Source: Tricholomella constricta
Taxonomy: Eukaryota; Basidiomycota; Agaricomycetes; Agaricales; Lyophyllaceae
NCBI GenBank assembly: GCA_013368375.1
Contig: JAACJP010000007.1
Coordinates: 248,001-312,000, forward strand
Reading direction: 5' to 3'
Length of the DNA: 64,000 nucleotides
Shown: positions 33,497-44,700 of the stretch, piece after piece
How positions within the stretch are numbered: the stretch's first letter is position 1
Layout: each line of letters starts with the position of its first letter
Program-made: the position numbers and the translations under genes
The notes under the pieces: generated by a model
What the model saw: only the letters and a program-made list of their open reading frames with translations
Database searches by the model: none
Told to the model about the DNA's origin: nothing

Positions 33497-34660
33497 CTAG
33501 GATTTGGAATTCTGGAAATTGTGTAGCAAGCGAATTGAAGATAGGAGCATCTCGAAAATATGTACATCAATCATTATATAGCACTAACGTATCGTTCTTC
33601 GAATATATTGTTCAGTGATTTTGTTTTTTAGACCGTCGGACTCCAAGCAGTAACACATATTCTTCAGAGTTCGGTACATCTGTGTCGATACATTTAGTTT
33701 CTGTATCTTCACAGAGTGAAAGGTATGTAGACTCGTGAGAGTGCTCCGCTTTCAGTGGTTTCACACCCCTCGGTTCAGTGACAGCGGCGTTCACATGTTC
33801 AACAAATTGGGCATCAACGGATCCTGGTTGCAATGGCTATAGTCGCTGTGGCGTCTCTGGCTCCAGTCACTTATGTTTTTCTCTGAGGACTTGACCATCC
33901 AACGCCTAGGCCCTGTCCAAACAACGACTGTAGAACGTCCAAGAAAGGGCCGAATAGTCAGCACAAAGGAGCGAACATTGCAGACGTCCCGCCAGAGACG
34001 GTGTGAAATATTTCAAATGTCAATTCGACTTTGACAACTTGGCGGAAGTGGGATAGTTTATGTCAATCGGGTAGTGATGCCTACACTTGACAGTCGCGGA
34101 GTTGTGGTGATACCGATCAGGGTCGAGTGAGTGACCGCGAGCGATCACTTGAACGGAGGCTGACGGGACACTCCTCGAGAATTCTTTCCAATCCATTGAC
34201 AGTAAAGCATTCCGTCTATTAATATTAAGCCGGTGGTGCCACGCTGCTTCAAATTCACAGGAGTATGAACAACGTTAAGTTAAGGTCCGATAAAATACTA
34301 TTCAAGTCGAATACTTGAAATATCCTAACAGCCAAAAGCAGTGAGCGCGGTGGACGACGGTAAAATCGTTGATGAATGAATTTGGATCACGCCAACTTCG
34401 TGGTTGGTGCTCCGTCTGATTTGTCACTTGTCAGTCGATTGAAGTTATTTGCTATATATGTAAACGCATGTGTCATCCTATTGATTCTTGTTCCTGTCGT
34501 TCTGAGCGAACCCAGGCCCTGGCTAAGCTTGATTTTGCGATGTCATACATATGTGTGCCAACCATGCTGTATGATGGTCGCAGATCATAGCCCGCACTTC
34601 TTGCCACTTCTTGCTTCTTCCAGCTGCGCGCTTTCTCTCCCGCACATCTCGGCCTTGAGG
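33497..34660. other. Intergenic, no gene recognised
   Basis: No supported coding region; a minus-strand frame at 33833-33612 has no visible family. The end contains the promoter of the first rhodopsin-like gene. Confidence 0.5.
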
Positions 34661-36048
34661 ATGGCATCACGAACAACTCTCGTCAGCCTGAGAGGTTTGT
34701 CGCCCAGCCCACGTCTTCCACGAACTCCGGCAACTCAATTTGTTCTCAGTCATAGGCGGAACTTTCCATGGCTTGGCGCTCTCGGCCACTGCTTTTCGTG
34801 TCATAGACCAGCGACGGAGGAAGCAATTCTACTGGGATGATATATTTGCTCTCATAGCTGGTCTTTTCGAGACAGTCGTGCTTATTTTTTTCTGTGTGCG
34901 TGTGAAGCTCAACGGTAAATCTTCCGGTTTTTGCAATTAAAATTGAAAATGTCCTGATCATGACTTTGGCTCTGAAGATCGAGCCAGCCTCGGCCACCCG
35001 TCTTCGAAGACTCTGGCTATGGCCATATATTTTATCATGTCCCTCGGATATACCTGCGTCCTTTGGTATGTGTTTTCCCGTTGGTTGTGCAATCCTCGGC
35101 TTGACGACGAGCAAAATATAGGGCGGTCCGAATCAGCATCGCATGTAGTGTTCTCCGGATCGTACCCATAGGACGGACACGGGTTCTCATACAATGCATC
35201 ATTACAGCTTTTGCACTCACATGGTTTCTCTTGGTCTTCTTCAAGAGTTGGATCTGCGGTTGCAACAAGTATTGGGTCAATGATTGCCCCCTGGGTCGGC
35301 CTTACAGTATGACAAAGTTATGCAGTGAGGCCCATTTCCACTTGAAGCTCTGCCAGCCTTGACACGAATTTCAGCGGAAATAGTTTCGAATGCCGTCCTT
35401 GTCGCTCTTCCAATTTACCTTCTGTGGCACATTACTTTACCGAGACCTCTTCGATACATGCTCCGCGCTATCTTTTCGACCAGCATCCTCACGACGGCTA
35501 TAAGTGCTCTGCATTCCGTGTACGCGATGGGCAACAACAAACTTCTGGAAGGCTTCACAGCACATCTCGAGGTAGACCTATTTTTTATCTTTGACGAACC
35601 CCTGAAGCGTACTCATCTCCGGACATTCTGTATTTTTCAGTCGGCGGTGACTTTGATGGTCTGTAACCTCCTGTTCTTGGTAACATTCGTCTACCGCCGC
35701 ATCCGCAATGGCCGCGACCTTGATGACGAACTCTCCGAGTATCTATCGACCGCACCGCCCAGAGGCGATCGCAGACATGCAACGCGGATATCATTCACTG
35801 CCATTTCGTCACGAAGCCAGCACACCTTTCTCTCAACGCTGCGGCGGGGCTCGTCCGTGTTTCTCGAAGCCGCCCCCTCTGCAAATGCCCCTGACAACGA
35901 CGCATCGCTCGAGTCGTCCCTTAGCTCGGGGTACGCCTCAGCCGAATCGTCCGTTGAAAAAGCCCATAGATACCCCTCCATTCCCCCTATTACGACTCGG
36001 CCCGGTGGTCCACACGAGCTATCTGATGCCGTGCCACGATATGTATAA
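34661..36048 (+). CDS. Rhodopsin-like seven-helix membrane protein, tandem copy 1
   Basis: There are six exons: 34661-34694, 34750-34914, 34978-35065, 35122-35306, 35375-35571 and 35641-36048. All phases match, giving 358 aa. It resembles the fungal rhodopsin-like integral membrane family: VIGGTFHGLALSATAFRVID, then RRKQFYWDDIFALIAGLFET, the third helix around ASLGHPSSKTLAMAIYFIMS, AVRISIACSVLRIVPIGRTR with the following FALTWFLLVFFKSWICG, and SNAVLVALPIYLLWHITLP. Seven hydrophobic segments are evident, then a Ser/Pro-rich cytoplasmic tail of about 120 residues after VYRRIRNGRDLDDELSEYL. The third intron acceptor is AAG. The ligand or role is unknown. The identical exon layout of the copy at 38277 supports the model. 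Confidence 0.83.
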
Positions 36049-38276
36049 CTTCTGCCATCCTCACGCCTCGTCCTCCGCCCCTCATCTTTAGCCTTTAACC
36101 TGTATGTATACCCTAGATGCTTATATTGCTCTTGCGCTGTCAGCACACCTGTGTTCGCCTATTGCGAGCCGTAATTTGTATTTTAGGTTCGACTTACATA
36201 GTGATATCATATCATCGTTAACATCGATGGATGGTACATACTTCATTCTGTTCGTTTCGTGAAAATACAGCAAGGGACGGGTGAGTATGTAAATTTATAT
36301 CTCAGTCTCTGATAGGTCATTTGTAGTGACATGACAGGTAGTGTCAGGTACTGTTCAGGAGTAGGTGCAGCGAGAGCCATTCAGGGACAGATGACGTTTG
36401 AGGAAATGGCTTGAAGATTGATGAGATACAAAGCACACGCAGCAACTGCCTGCCAATCACAATACGCACTTACGCGATATATCCTGCGTGGCCCTAGGGT
36501 TTACGACGGATTTGTACCTCAGTACCACCAGCGATGAGCAGATATGACTTTTCAGACACCTCTCTCTCTCGGCAGCACGATGCTTACACCTGAATATGTC
36601 AGTAATTCCTTAATCCTCGCGTTGTAAATCCTCATCCTCACTTACAGCACCCAAAGGTATGTTTTATAGAAATGCAACGATTGACTACACGGGTTGTCCA
36701 GCTCAGGGAACCACCGGTTGATCTGTTTGCCCGCGCTGGCAATGTCAAAGGCTGACCTAGACTTCGAAGTTCGGTCTACCATTGGATGGGGGCGATGGCC
36801 GTTGCGTATGGAGATTTTGCAAGGTATTAGTAGGAGACGCAGGGCTGCCGGGATTGTTCAGCTGTATGAATTTGAATTTGCCACATCTTTCAAAAGAAAT
36901 ATCAGAGGAACCGTGATTTTACGAAACAAAGGTGGACACCTTGTATTGTGTTTTATAGGCGGTCCCGGTCATCAGCAGAAGTCGGGAATCGTTGATCTAA
37001 ATGGGCGTCGAGTACGTTGGTGCGATCGAGTCGCGACGGAGCTGCCAACTGTTATTATTGACGTTGGCCATGTTCAGGAATTGAATCGGAGTTGAAGCGA
37101 TTCTCCAAATGCGGTGGCGGACCGCCCAGTTCGGAACCACCTTTTGAACAAAATGTTGCGTCGTATGTCCAACGTCGTCTCGAATGCCGCCATTGGGCAG
37201 GCAATGAATTCTTTGAACGTAAGAGTTCTTTACGGTACGTTGTGTGATTTCAATGCTACTTGAATCACTATAATTCGCACAGTTGTAGCCATCCTCCCAA
37301 CCCACAGTGCAAACGGTTCCAGATAAGTTAGTCTCCCAGTCCTTCGCGCTGCGCATTGGAGGCCAGTTAATGTCGCTCAATTGCTCTCAGGCTGCCCTAG
37401 CTTTGCCCGACGCTTGGTTCCGAGCTTCTAGTTATGTCGTAGCGGCAAACTTCCAGTGGGATATTTACCGAGGGTAGAACAAAGAACGGCCCTTGGAAAC
37501 TATTCGCCAAATATGATTTCGTCGGTTTCCTCACAGAACCAAAGGGAGAAGGACAAAAATTAAGTGATATCGGCGTTGAAGGGTGATGTTAGCCTTAGTT
37601 TTGGCAGTTTTTTGTCATGGTCGCGATGCTTACACTCGACAACTGCTGACGCGATCAAGGGACTAGATATGTCGTTGAAAGACCCTAGCGCCAGCATAGA
37701 CAGAATAACGGGGCAGAACGGGGGTGAGAGACCCTTGCACCAACTATATAGAACAACGGGGCAGAACGGAGCTCCTCAAGGATTGTTTTCGACAGCCACA
37801 GCCACCAAAATCTGGAGAGATTGAGCAGCCCGGTGCCATGGTCCCTGAAAGTCGTATAAGTAAATGGAGTATAGACAACGTCGAAAGTCCGACGATACTC
37901 TGTGTCGTGTTGAGATCCATCCGATAAGCTCCATTCCAGGCTCAATGATTAGAGATTACAAAGGGGAGAACAGCGAGCGCGACCGAGCCTGTCAAAGGTG
38001 GCCATTATTATGAAACGAATTTGAGTGGTGAGACGGGTGCTGCCTACCCCGCCTCGAAGCCTATCTTTAACAGAGTGCACGTGATCCATATCTGCCCCAC
38101 GATGATCGCGTTAACCACTGCCAGGGCGTTGGTTCCGTCCACGATGTCGACCCTTCATCTACCAACATGCCACTATATGACCACCACACAGCTCACACTA
38201 TTTGCATCTGACTTCATTATCCCCACCGCCGCCTTTCTCCCCGCCTATTCCGATGTCGACGATGGCACCGCCATTG
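36049..38276. other. Spacer between the tandem rhodopsin-like genes
   Basis: I recognise no gene. A 133-codon frame (36694-37095) contains a segment IRGTVILRNKGGHLVLCF that looks protein-like but stands alone. A short motif (acggggcagaacgg) occurs at about 37708-37722 and 37758-37772. The segment just upstream of 38277 remains open in another frame (38021-38310), but by comparison with copy 1 the conserved coding starts at 38277. Confidence 0.45.
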
Positions 38277-39631
38277 ATGGTCTCACCGACCACCCTCGTT
38301 TGCCTGAGAGGTTCGTTGCACCCGTCTGTCGCGCAGCCTGGGAACTCACTTCGTTAATCTCAACAGTCCTAGGTGCAATTTTTCACAGCGTGGCGCTCGT
38401 AGCCACTGCCTTTCGCCTCATCCATCGGCGACAGAGAAAACAATTCCATTGGGACGATACATTTGCGCTGATAGCTGGCTGTTTCAACACAATCGTATTT
38501 GCCTGCTTTTGGGCGCGTCTCATACTTACCGGTAATTATCTTAATTTCTTGTTCATGCGCCAAAAATTGATAATAAACTGACTTGATGTTGCGTATCAAA
38601 GATCGAGCCCGTGCTGGTCACCCGACTTCGAAGGCTTTGGGAGTGGCCATACACTTGATCTTGTCCCTGACGTTTACCAGCACCCTCTGGTATGTCTTCT
38701 TTTTTTTTTTTGAATATCAATCTATTCGCCTGATATCTCGCAAAACATAGGTCAGTCCGAATAAGTATCATGTGTAGTGTCCTCCGGATCTTGCCCAAAG
38801 GCCGGACACATATCCTCTTACGATGCATTATAACAGTCTTTGCGCTCACATGGTTTCTCTTGATCTTCTTCAAGTGCTGGATCTGTGGCACCAATTTGAA
38901 CTGGGTCGGCGCTTGTGTCCTCGGTCGGCCTTTCGGTATAGGAAGGTTAACCGGTGAGGTATTTTCCCGTTTCATCTATATCAGTGTTAATGTGTTTTGA
39001 AACCAGCGCTCGTTGTATCAAATCTCATCCTTGTTGGTCTCCCGACGTTCCTTCTGTGGCCCACCTCTTTACCCAGACCTCTTCGACTCATGCTCCGCGC
39101 CATCTTTTCGACCGGCCTCCTCACGACGGGTATAAGTGCTCTGCATTCAGTTCACGCAATGGGCAACAATAAGTATCTGGAAGGCTTCACAGCCCACTTC
39201 GAGGTAAACCTATTGCTATTCTTGTCAAACCCTCAAAGCGTACTCATCTCCGGACATTCTGTGTTTCTCAGTCGGCGGTGACCTTGATGGTCTGTAACCT
39301 CCTGGTCCTGGTAACATTCATCTACCGCCGTATCCGCAACGGCCGCGACCTCGATAACGAGCTCACCGAGTATCTATCGACCGCACCGCCCAGAGAAAAT
39401 CGCAGGCTGACTACATGCATATCCTTTACCAACATCTCGTCACGAAGCCAGCCCGCCATTCCCTCAACGCTGCGGCGGGGCTCGTCCGTGTTCCTCGAAG
39501 CCAATTCTTCTGCCAACGCCCCCGGCAACAACTCATGTCCCGAGTCATCTCTCAGCTCAGGGTGCACCTCAAAGGATGAAACACCATCATTGCCCCTCCC
39601 CCATTCCGAGTCGGCCTGGTGGCCTCCATGA
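38277..39631 (+). CDS. Rhodopsin-like seven-helix membrane protein, tandem copy 2
   Basis: Exons 38277-38310, 38367-38531, 38602-38689, 38751-38935, 39007-39203 and 39272-39631 give 342 aa. The first five exons have exactly the same lengths as in copy 1 (34, 165, 88, 185 and 197 nt). The protein shares VALVATAFRLIHRRQRKQF, HWDDTFALIAGCFNT, DRARAGHPTSKALGVAIHLI, SVLRILPKGRTHILLRCIIT, and MLRAIFSTGLLTTGISALHS with only conservative change. The C-terminal tail is shorter and diverges after LRRGSSVFLEA. An upstream frame (38021-38310) could add about 85 N-terminal residues in a different phase, but copy 1 does not support it. Function unknown; a duplicated, probably recent, membrane receptor-like gene. 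Confidence 0.83.
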
Positions 39632-40333
39632 GCTGCCTGACGCCACAATGCTATTTCCGAATCACGGTATGTATGATACCGACCACTCTTCCGTGCCTTC
39701 GACGCGTGTCATCGGCCACCCCATCCCTTTAGCCTCCAAATTACTCACATACCCTAATTGCTTTTTGGCTTTTGCGCTGCCAGCACGTCCAGTTCTCCCT
39801 TATTGCTAACCATAACTTGTATCTTTATTTTAACGTTGCATACACCACCAATTCAGTTCATAGATTACTGAAATATTGAGCGGCTGATTGCCTGCCAGAC
39901 TTGGCCGGATATGTCCAAATATGGCTCAGACGTCCGCTGAATATTGGATCATAATTTTTTGGATATTCCCTGAGACTCAATTCGTAGATGTCTGCACCGG
40001 AATATTAGCCAGGTATCTCAACTTCCCTGATGTTGAATGATGACCTCTCGGTGACCTTGAAGAGACAGGCACTGGACAGGTTTAATCTAGTGGGGATTTC
40101 TCGCATTGCTGGCATTCCAAAAACAAAAAAAAAGGTGGATTACGAACAATGTATTGGATGAAATTACATAGCGACACATGTGCACTGGTCTACAAAAATT
40201 TATAGATGGTAGCATGGCCGCGTTCATATAGCAACTCATGTACACGCTTGCCCTGCCTGCATGCAAAACCCTCCGCTAATCTCCCACTCACCCAGTAATG
40301 AGACCTGTATCCACACTCGGCTCTCCAGCCCCC
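39632..40333. other. Intergenic, flank of the Gypsy insertion
   Basis: No gene is recognised. It ends in the CCCCC target sequence of the retrotransposon at 40334. Confidence 0.6.
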
Positions 40334-40478
40334 TGTCACGGTCACTACTACGTTATGTCTCACCTACTTACTTACGCGTTATTTTACGATACACTTTTTC
40401 CTTAGTTCAATCAACACATTCATAGCTGCTACGCTTCGTCCCTCGCCTAAGTCTATTGTCTCAACCTTGACCGTAACA
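40334..40478 (+). repeat. 5' LTR of element 1
   Basis: The LTR begins tgtcacgg and ends ccgtaaca, with TG..CA termini. A TATA-like ttatttta (40379-40386) precedes a pyrimidine tract and the sequence AGTTCAATCAA (40404-40414), which I take as the start of the transcript because it pairs with the primer site. Confidence 0.96.
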
Positions 40479-40480
40479 GT

Positions 40481-40491
40481 TTGATTGAACT
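40481..40491 (+). promoter_or_regulatory. Self-priming primer-binding site of element 1
   Basis: TTGATTGAACT lies 2 nt after the 5' LTR and is the exact reverse complement of AGTTCAATCAA at 40404-40414 inside the LTR; pairing stops at both ends, giving 11 bp. Tf1/sushi elements prime minus-strand DNA from the folded 5' end of their own RNA with a duplex of this size instead of a tRNA. Confidence 0.85.
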
Positions 40492-40509
40492 GCCTAAAAC
40501 TACGCATCT

Positions 40510-41667
40510 ATGTCTTCCTCTGCCGAAATTCCACCTCAGACACCCGTCGAATCCATCATCATACCTGAGACACCCCCTTCTGGCGTGGGTGTACAGGAAC
40601 TCTGGCGAATCGTCCACGCTGTTGGCAAGTCTGTGTCCGAGGATACAGCTCAGCGCAAGTCAGACAACTCGGCCATCCTCGACGCTATCAGAGAACTCAA
40701 GAACCAACAAAACTCCAACCACACTCCTGCTTCTTTCACCAGCTCTATGCCGCCCCTATCTTCCGACGTTTCAGCTCCTCCTCAAGTACCTACGGCCCCG
40801 GTTCAAGGCGCTGAGGGTTCAGGCGTTCCGAAGGTTCGAGAGCCGCGCATGTACGATGGTACTGTCGCACAGCTGAGTTCTTTCCTTCGCGAAATCAATA
40901 ACGCCCTCCACCTTCAACGTCGTTCGCTCCCTACGGACTACGACAAGGTTCTCTACTTCAGCTTCTATCTCAAGGACGGATCCCCGGCATCGTGGTACGC
41001 TAGTATCGAGAAGACGCGCCCCGAACTCTTCCACGATTTTCGTGGATTTTACCAAGCGTTCGTGGAGCACTTCGATGATACAGATAAACATGCTACTGCC
41101 CTCGCCAAGGTCCGGAAGCTCAAACAAGAACCTGGATCTGCTGCCAACTATGCGTCTCGCTACCGCGAAATCATTGCCGATCTCAACTTCGACGAAGATT
41201 CCAAGATCGACAATTTCTATCCTGGACTCAAAGAATCGGTCAAGGACGCCATGGTCATCCTTCCTCGTCCCAAGACTTTCGACGATTACGTGAAGACTAT
41301 CATCTCTATCGACAATAGGATTCATCGTCGTCAAACGGAACTCAAGGAACATCGTGGCAAATCATCCAGTTCGACAACTTCAACTCAGCCACGCCATCCT
41401 CCGGCACCTCCTCACCAGGCTCCGCACGCTTCGTCGTCTTCGTCGTCTTCGGACGTCGTACCAATGGAAGTCGACAGTTTGCGTCGTGGAAAGGTTAACC
41501 CCACTGAACGTGAGCGCCGTCGCGCTAATAACCTCTGCTTTTATTGTGGTCAAGGTGCGCACTCTATTAATGACTGTCCAAATATGTCCGAGCGCGCCAA
41601 ACGCGACATGAGGGCCAGACAAGCGAAGTCTGCGTCCAAGGCTGATCCCAAGTCGGGAAAAGCCTAA
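40510..41667 (+). CDS. gag: Gag of element 1
   Basis: The protein is 385 aa. After a short Pro/Ser-rich leader comes a coiled segment (DAIRELKNQQN). The Ty3-type capsid follows at about 110-270 (VREPRMYDGTVAQLSSFLRE, then YFSFYLKDGSPASWYASIEK, GFYQAFVEHFDDTDKHATAL and KLKQEPGSAANYASRYREI). A Ser/His-rich linker and one CCHC zinc knuckle (CFYCGQGAHSINDC, about 342-355) end the protein. It packages element RNA in virus-like particles. The last codons contain the slippery heptamer, and the stop TAA (41665-41667) lies in the spacer before the hairpin. Confidence 0.95.
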   Translation: MSSSAEIPPQTPVESIIIPETPPSGVGVQELWRIVHAVGKSVSEDTAQRKSDNSAILDAIRELKNQQNSNHTPASFTSSMPPLSSDVSAPPQVPTAPVQGAEGSGVPKVREPRMYDGTVAQLSSFLREINNALHLQRRSLPTDYDKVLYFSFYLKDGSPASWYASIEKTRPELFHDFRGFYQAFVEHFDDTDKHATALAKVRKLKQEPGSAANYASRYREIIADLNFDEDSKIDNFYPGLKESVKDAMVILPRPKTFDDYVKTIISIDNRIHRRQTELKEHRGKSSSSTTSTQPRHPPAPPHQAPHASSSSSSSDVVPMEVDSLRRGKVNPTERERRRANNLCFYCGQGAHSINDCPNMSERAKRDMRARQAKSASKADPKSGKA

Positions 41668-41700
41668 CCGGTTCCCCTCACGAGGTCCAAGGGCTACCGG
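41655..41700 (+). promoter_or_regulatory. -1 ribosomal frameshift signal, element 1
   Basis: The heptamer GGGAAAA (41655-41661) is phased G_GGA_AAA in the gag frame, the X_XXY_YYZ rule. A 6-nt spacer (41662-41667, containing the gag stop) is followed by a hairpin: CCGGT (41668-41672) pairs with ACCGG (41696-41700), and inner CCC pairs with GGG (41691-41693). The pol frame is exactly -1 and is closed by a TGA at 41643, so the shift must occur in a 22-nt window that contains the heptamer. Confidence 0.85.
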
Positions 41701-44700
41701 ATAATGATGCTAGGACCCATCTGATCACTCCGGAGCCCGTCGTCCACTCTTCTCGGCTCGATAACGGGAAATGGACACGTGTTTCGTCATTCCATGCTCC
41801 TCGGTATAATTTTCCTCCTGATACGAACATTTCTTCGCCCGACCATTTCTTTATTTCTGTTTCTCTTCATTTTCCGAACCATAAGTCTGTCAAGACTTTC
41901 GCTCTCGTTGACTCTGGTGCTTCGGCATCATGTATTTCGGACGTCTTTGCGAAGCGACATTCCTTGCCGCGGCGCGTTAAAGACATACCTGTACCGATAA
42001 TAGCGGTGGACAATCGTCCTATCGCCTCTGGACTTGTCTCTTCTGATGTTGTTACGCAACTAACCGTGGATAAACACTCCGAGTGCAACGCATTAGGTGT
42101 TGTCGCTGTCCCATTCCCTGTAATTCTAGGTCTCGATTGGCTTCGTCGCCACAACCCTCGAATCGATTGGTCGAATCCTGACCTTTTGCTCGACTGTTGC
42201 AATCTCACACCTACGTATCCAATTACGGTTCCAGCTAAAGGCTTCGGTCTTAAGCCTCCAAGTTCTATGTCTACGTCCATCCAAGCTTGTCCCATCACCA
42301 CGGCTGGCCTAGGCTTCGGTCTCGCTAGCGCCCCTATGTCTTCTACGCCAACACTTACGCCGCCACCACGTCCCAAGACGCCTTCGGCACCACCGTATCT
42401 CAATTTTCTGGCTAAATGGACCGGCTACGGTCGCTCCTCTACAGATAATCCTTTGCCTACGCCCAAGCCGAACATTTCGGTCACCACGCCACAGCGTTTT
42501 CTCAAATACGCTAAACACGCTCCCGTTTCACTTTTCCGTTTTCACCCTACAGGTTCACCCGTCTATGTCGCGGCTACGTCGTCTGACTCTTCAAACGAAG
42601 TTGACGACCAAGTTCCGACTGCGCCACCACCCAACGACCAATACCAACACGTACCATCCAAGTATATGTCGTGGGCTGACACTGTCTTTTCTCCCACAGA
42701 AGTCAATCACCTTCCGCCCCATCGACCCTATGATATATCTATCGAACTCGAGGAAGGGAAAACGCCTCCGTTCGGCTCGATTTATCGACTGAATCAGGAA
42801 GAGCAAAAGTACCTTTCCGAATACCTCGATGATTATCTCAAGAAAGGGTTTATTAGGCGCTCGACTTCCTCCGCCGCCTCGCCAATCCTCTTTATTCGAC
42901 GAAAAACCGGCGATTTACGTCTTTGCGTGGACTATCGTGGTCTTAACGCGATTACGAAGAAGAACCGGTATCCTCTCCCCCACGTCGATGATCTCTTGGA
43001 TCGGACGCAAGGATGTAAACTCTTCACGGTCATTGACCTGAAGAACGCATTCAATCTAGTTCGCATTCGAGAAGGAGATGAATGGAAAACCGCCTTTCGG
43101 ACACCACTAGGACTCTATGAATATTTGGTTATGCCATTTGGTTTGACTAACGCTCCAGCGACTTTTCAGGCTTTTATTCAGGACACTCTCCGGGACTATA
43201 TCGGCGTCTTCTGCGTCGTTTATCTCGACGATATTCTGATATTCTCTCGAAACCAAGAAGAACACGACCATCAAGTCAAATTGGTTTTGGATCGACTTCG
43301 ACAAGCTCGTCTTTTTGCTAACGCGAAGAAGTGCGAGTTTGACAAGACCGAGGTCGAATACCTAGGCTTCCTCATCGGAGCTGACGGTATCAAGATGAAT
43401 CCCAAAAAACTCGCTACCATTGCCGAATGGCCTACTCCTCGAAACCGTCGTGATATTCAATCTTTCCTTGGTTTTACTAATTTTTACAGACATTTCGTGG
43501 ATCACTACGCTAAAATTGCCCTTCCTTTGAACAAGTTAACTCACAAAAATATTCCTTTCGACTTCACAGATTCCGCGCGTTCGTCTTTCGAACAACTTAA
43601 GCGCGCTTTTACTTCGTACCCTGTTTTGCGCCATTTCGACCCCTCCAAACCCTCTACTCTTGCTACTGACGCTTCAGATTTCGCTCTTTCAGGTATTCTC
43701 CAGCAACCCGACGAGAGTAATCGACTTCACCCCGTCGCCTACTACTCTCGAAAACTCTCGCCCGCCGAAATTAATTACGACATCCACGACAAGGAACTCC
43801 TTGCTATCGTCGATTCATTTCGCGATATGCGTCCTTGGCTGATGGGTACCTCCGTCCCCATTTCGGTGGTTTGCGACCACAAAAATCTTGAGTATTTTAT
43901 GTCTTCTCGTTTACTTAATCGCCGCCAAGCTCGGTGGTCTATGTTTCTTTCCGAGTTCGATTTCTGTCTCGATTGGGCCCCAGGTACTCAGAACGTCGCC
44001 GACTCGCCATCTAGGCGCCCCGATTTCCTACCTCAAAAAGGGGATGACGTCCTGGAGGCTCAACGAAAGACAATTCTTACTTCATCGCACACTAAACGCA
44101 TTTTTCCTTCTTCCGAAACAGATTCGTCTACTTCGCCTTCAATTTCTGCCTTTACAACACTCGCCATCGACAATTCTGAACTCCTCAAGCGTTTTCGAAC
44201 AGCGTTCCAAGAAGACTCCGAGTGGCGAGAAGCACTTCTTCATGGATCTACAGAATTCACGGCCCAAGACGACATGGTATTCCACAACGGTCGCGTCTTC
44301 GTACCAAAGTCCCTTCGTGCCGAGATACTCTATACTCGCCATGATTGTGTACTTGGTGGTCATCCTGGACGTACTCTGACCGTTAAGAATATTCTACGCG
44401 ACTACTCTTGGCCGGGAATCTATACGTATGTCCGCCGCTACGTCTCAGCGTGCGATACATGTAATCGTATCAAGATCCCTCGCCACAAGCCCTATGGTCT
44501 TCTACAACCGCTCGACATCCCTGAACGCCCATGGAAATCAATTTCTATGGATTTTATTGTTAAGCTTCCTAATTCTCATTCTTACGATTCAATTCTCGTC
44601 GTTTGTGATCGTCTAACGCGTGCAGCGCACTTCATTCCCTGTACAGAGTCGATGACCGCGTCGGATCTCGCGTGGTTATTCGTCAATCGCATATTTCGCT

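Noticed and set aside
38021..38276. Upstream N-terminal extension of rhodopsin-like copy 2
   Set aside because: It would join in a different phase, has no counterpart in copy 1, and the conserved ATG at 38277 gives the same first-exon length in both copies.
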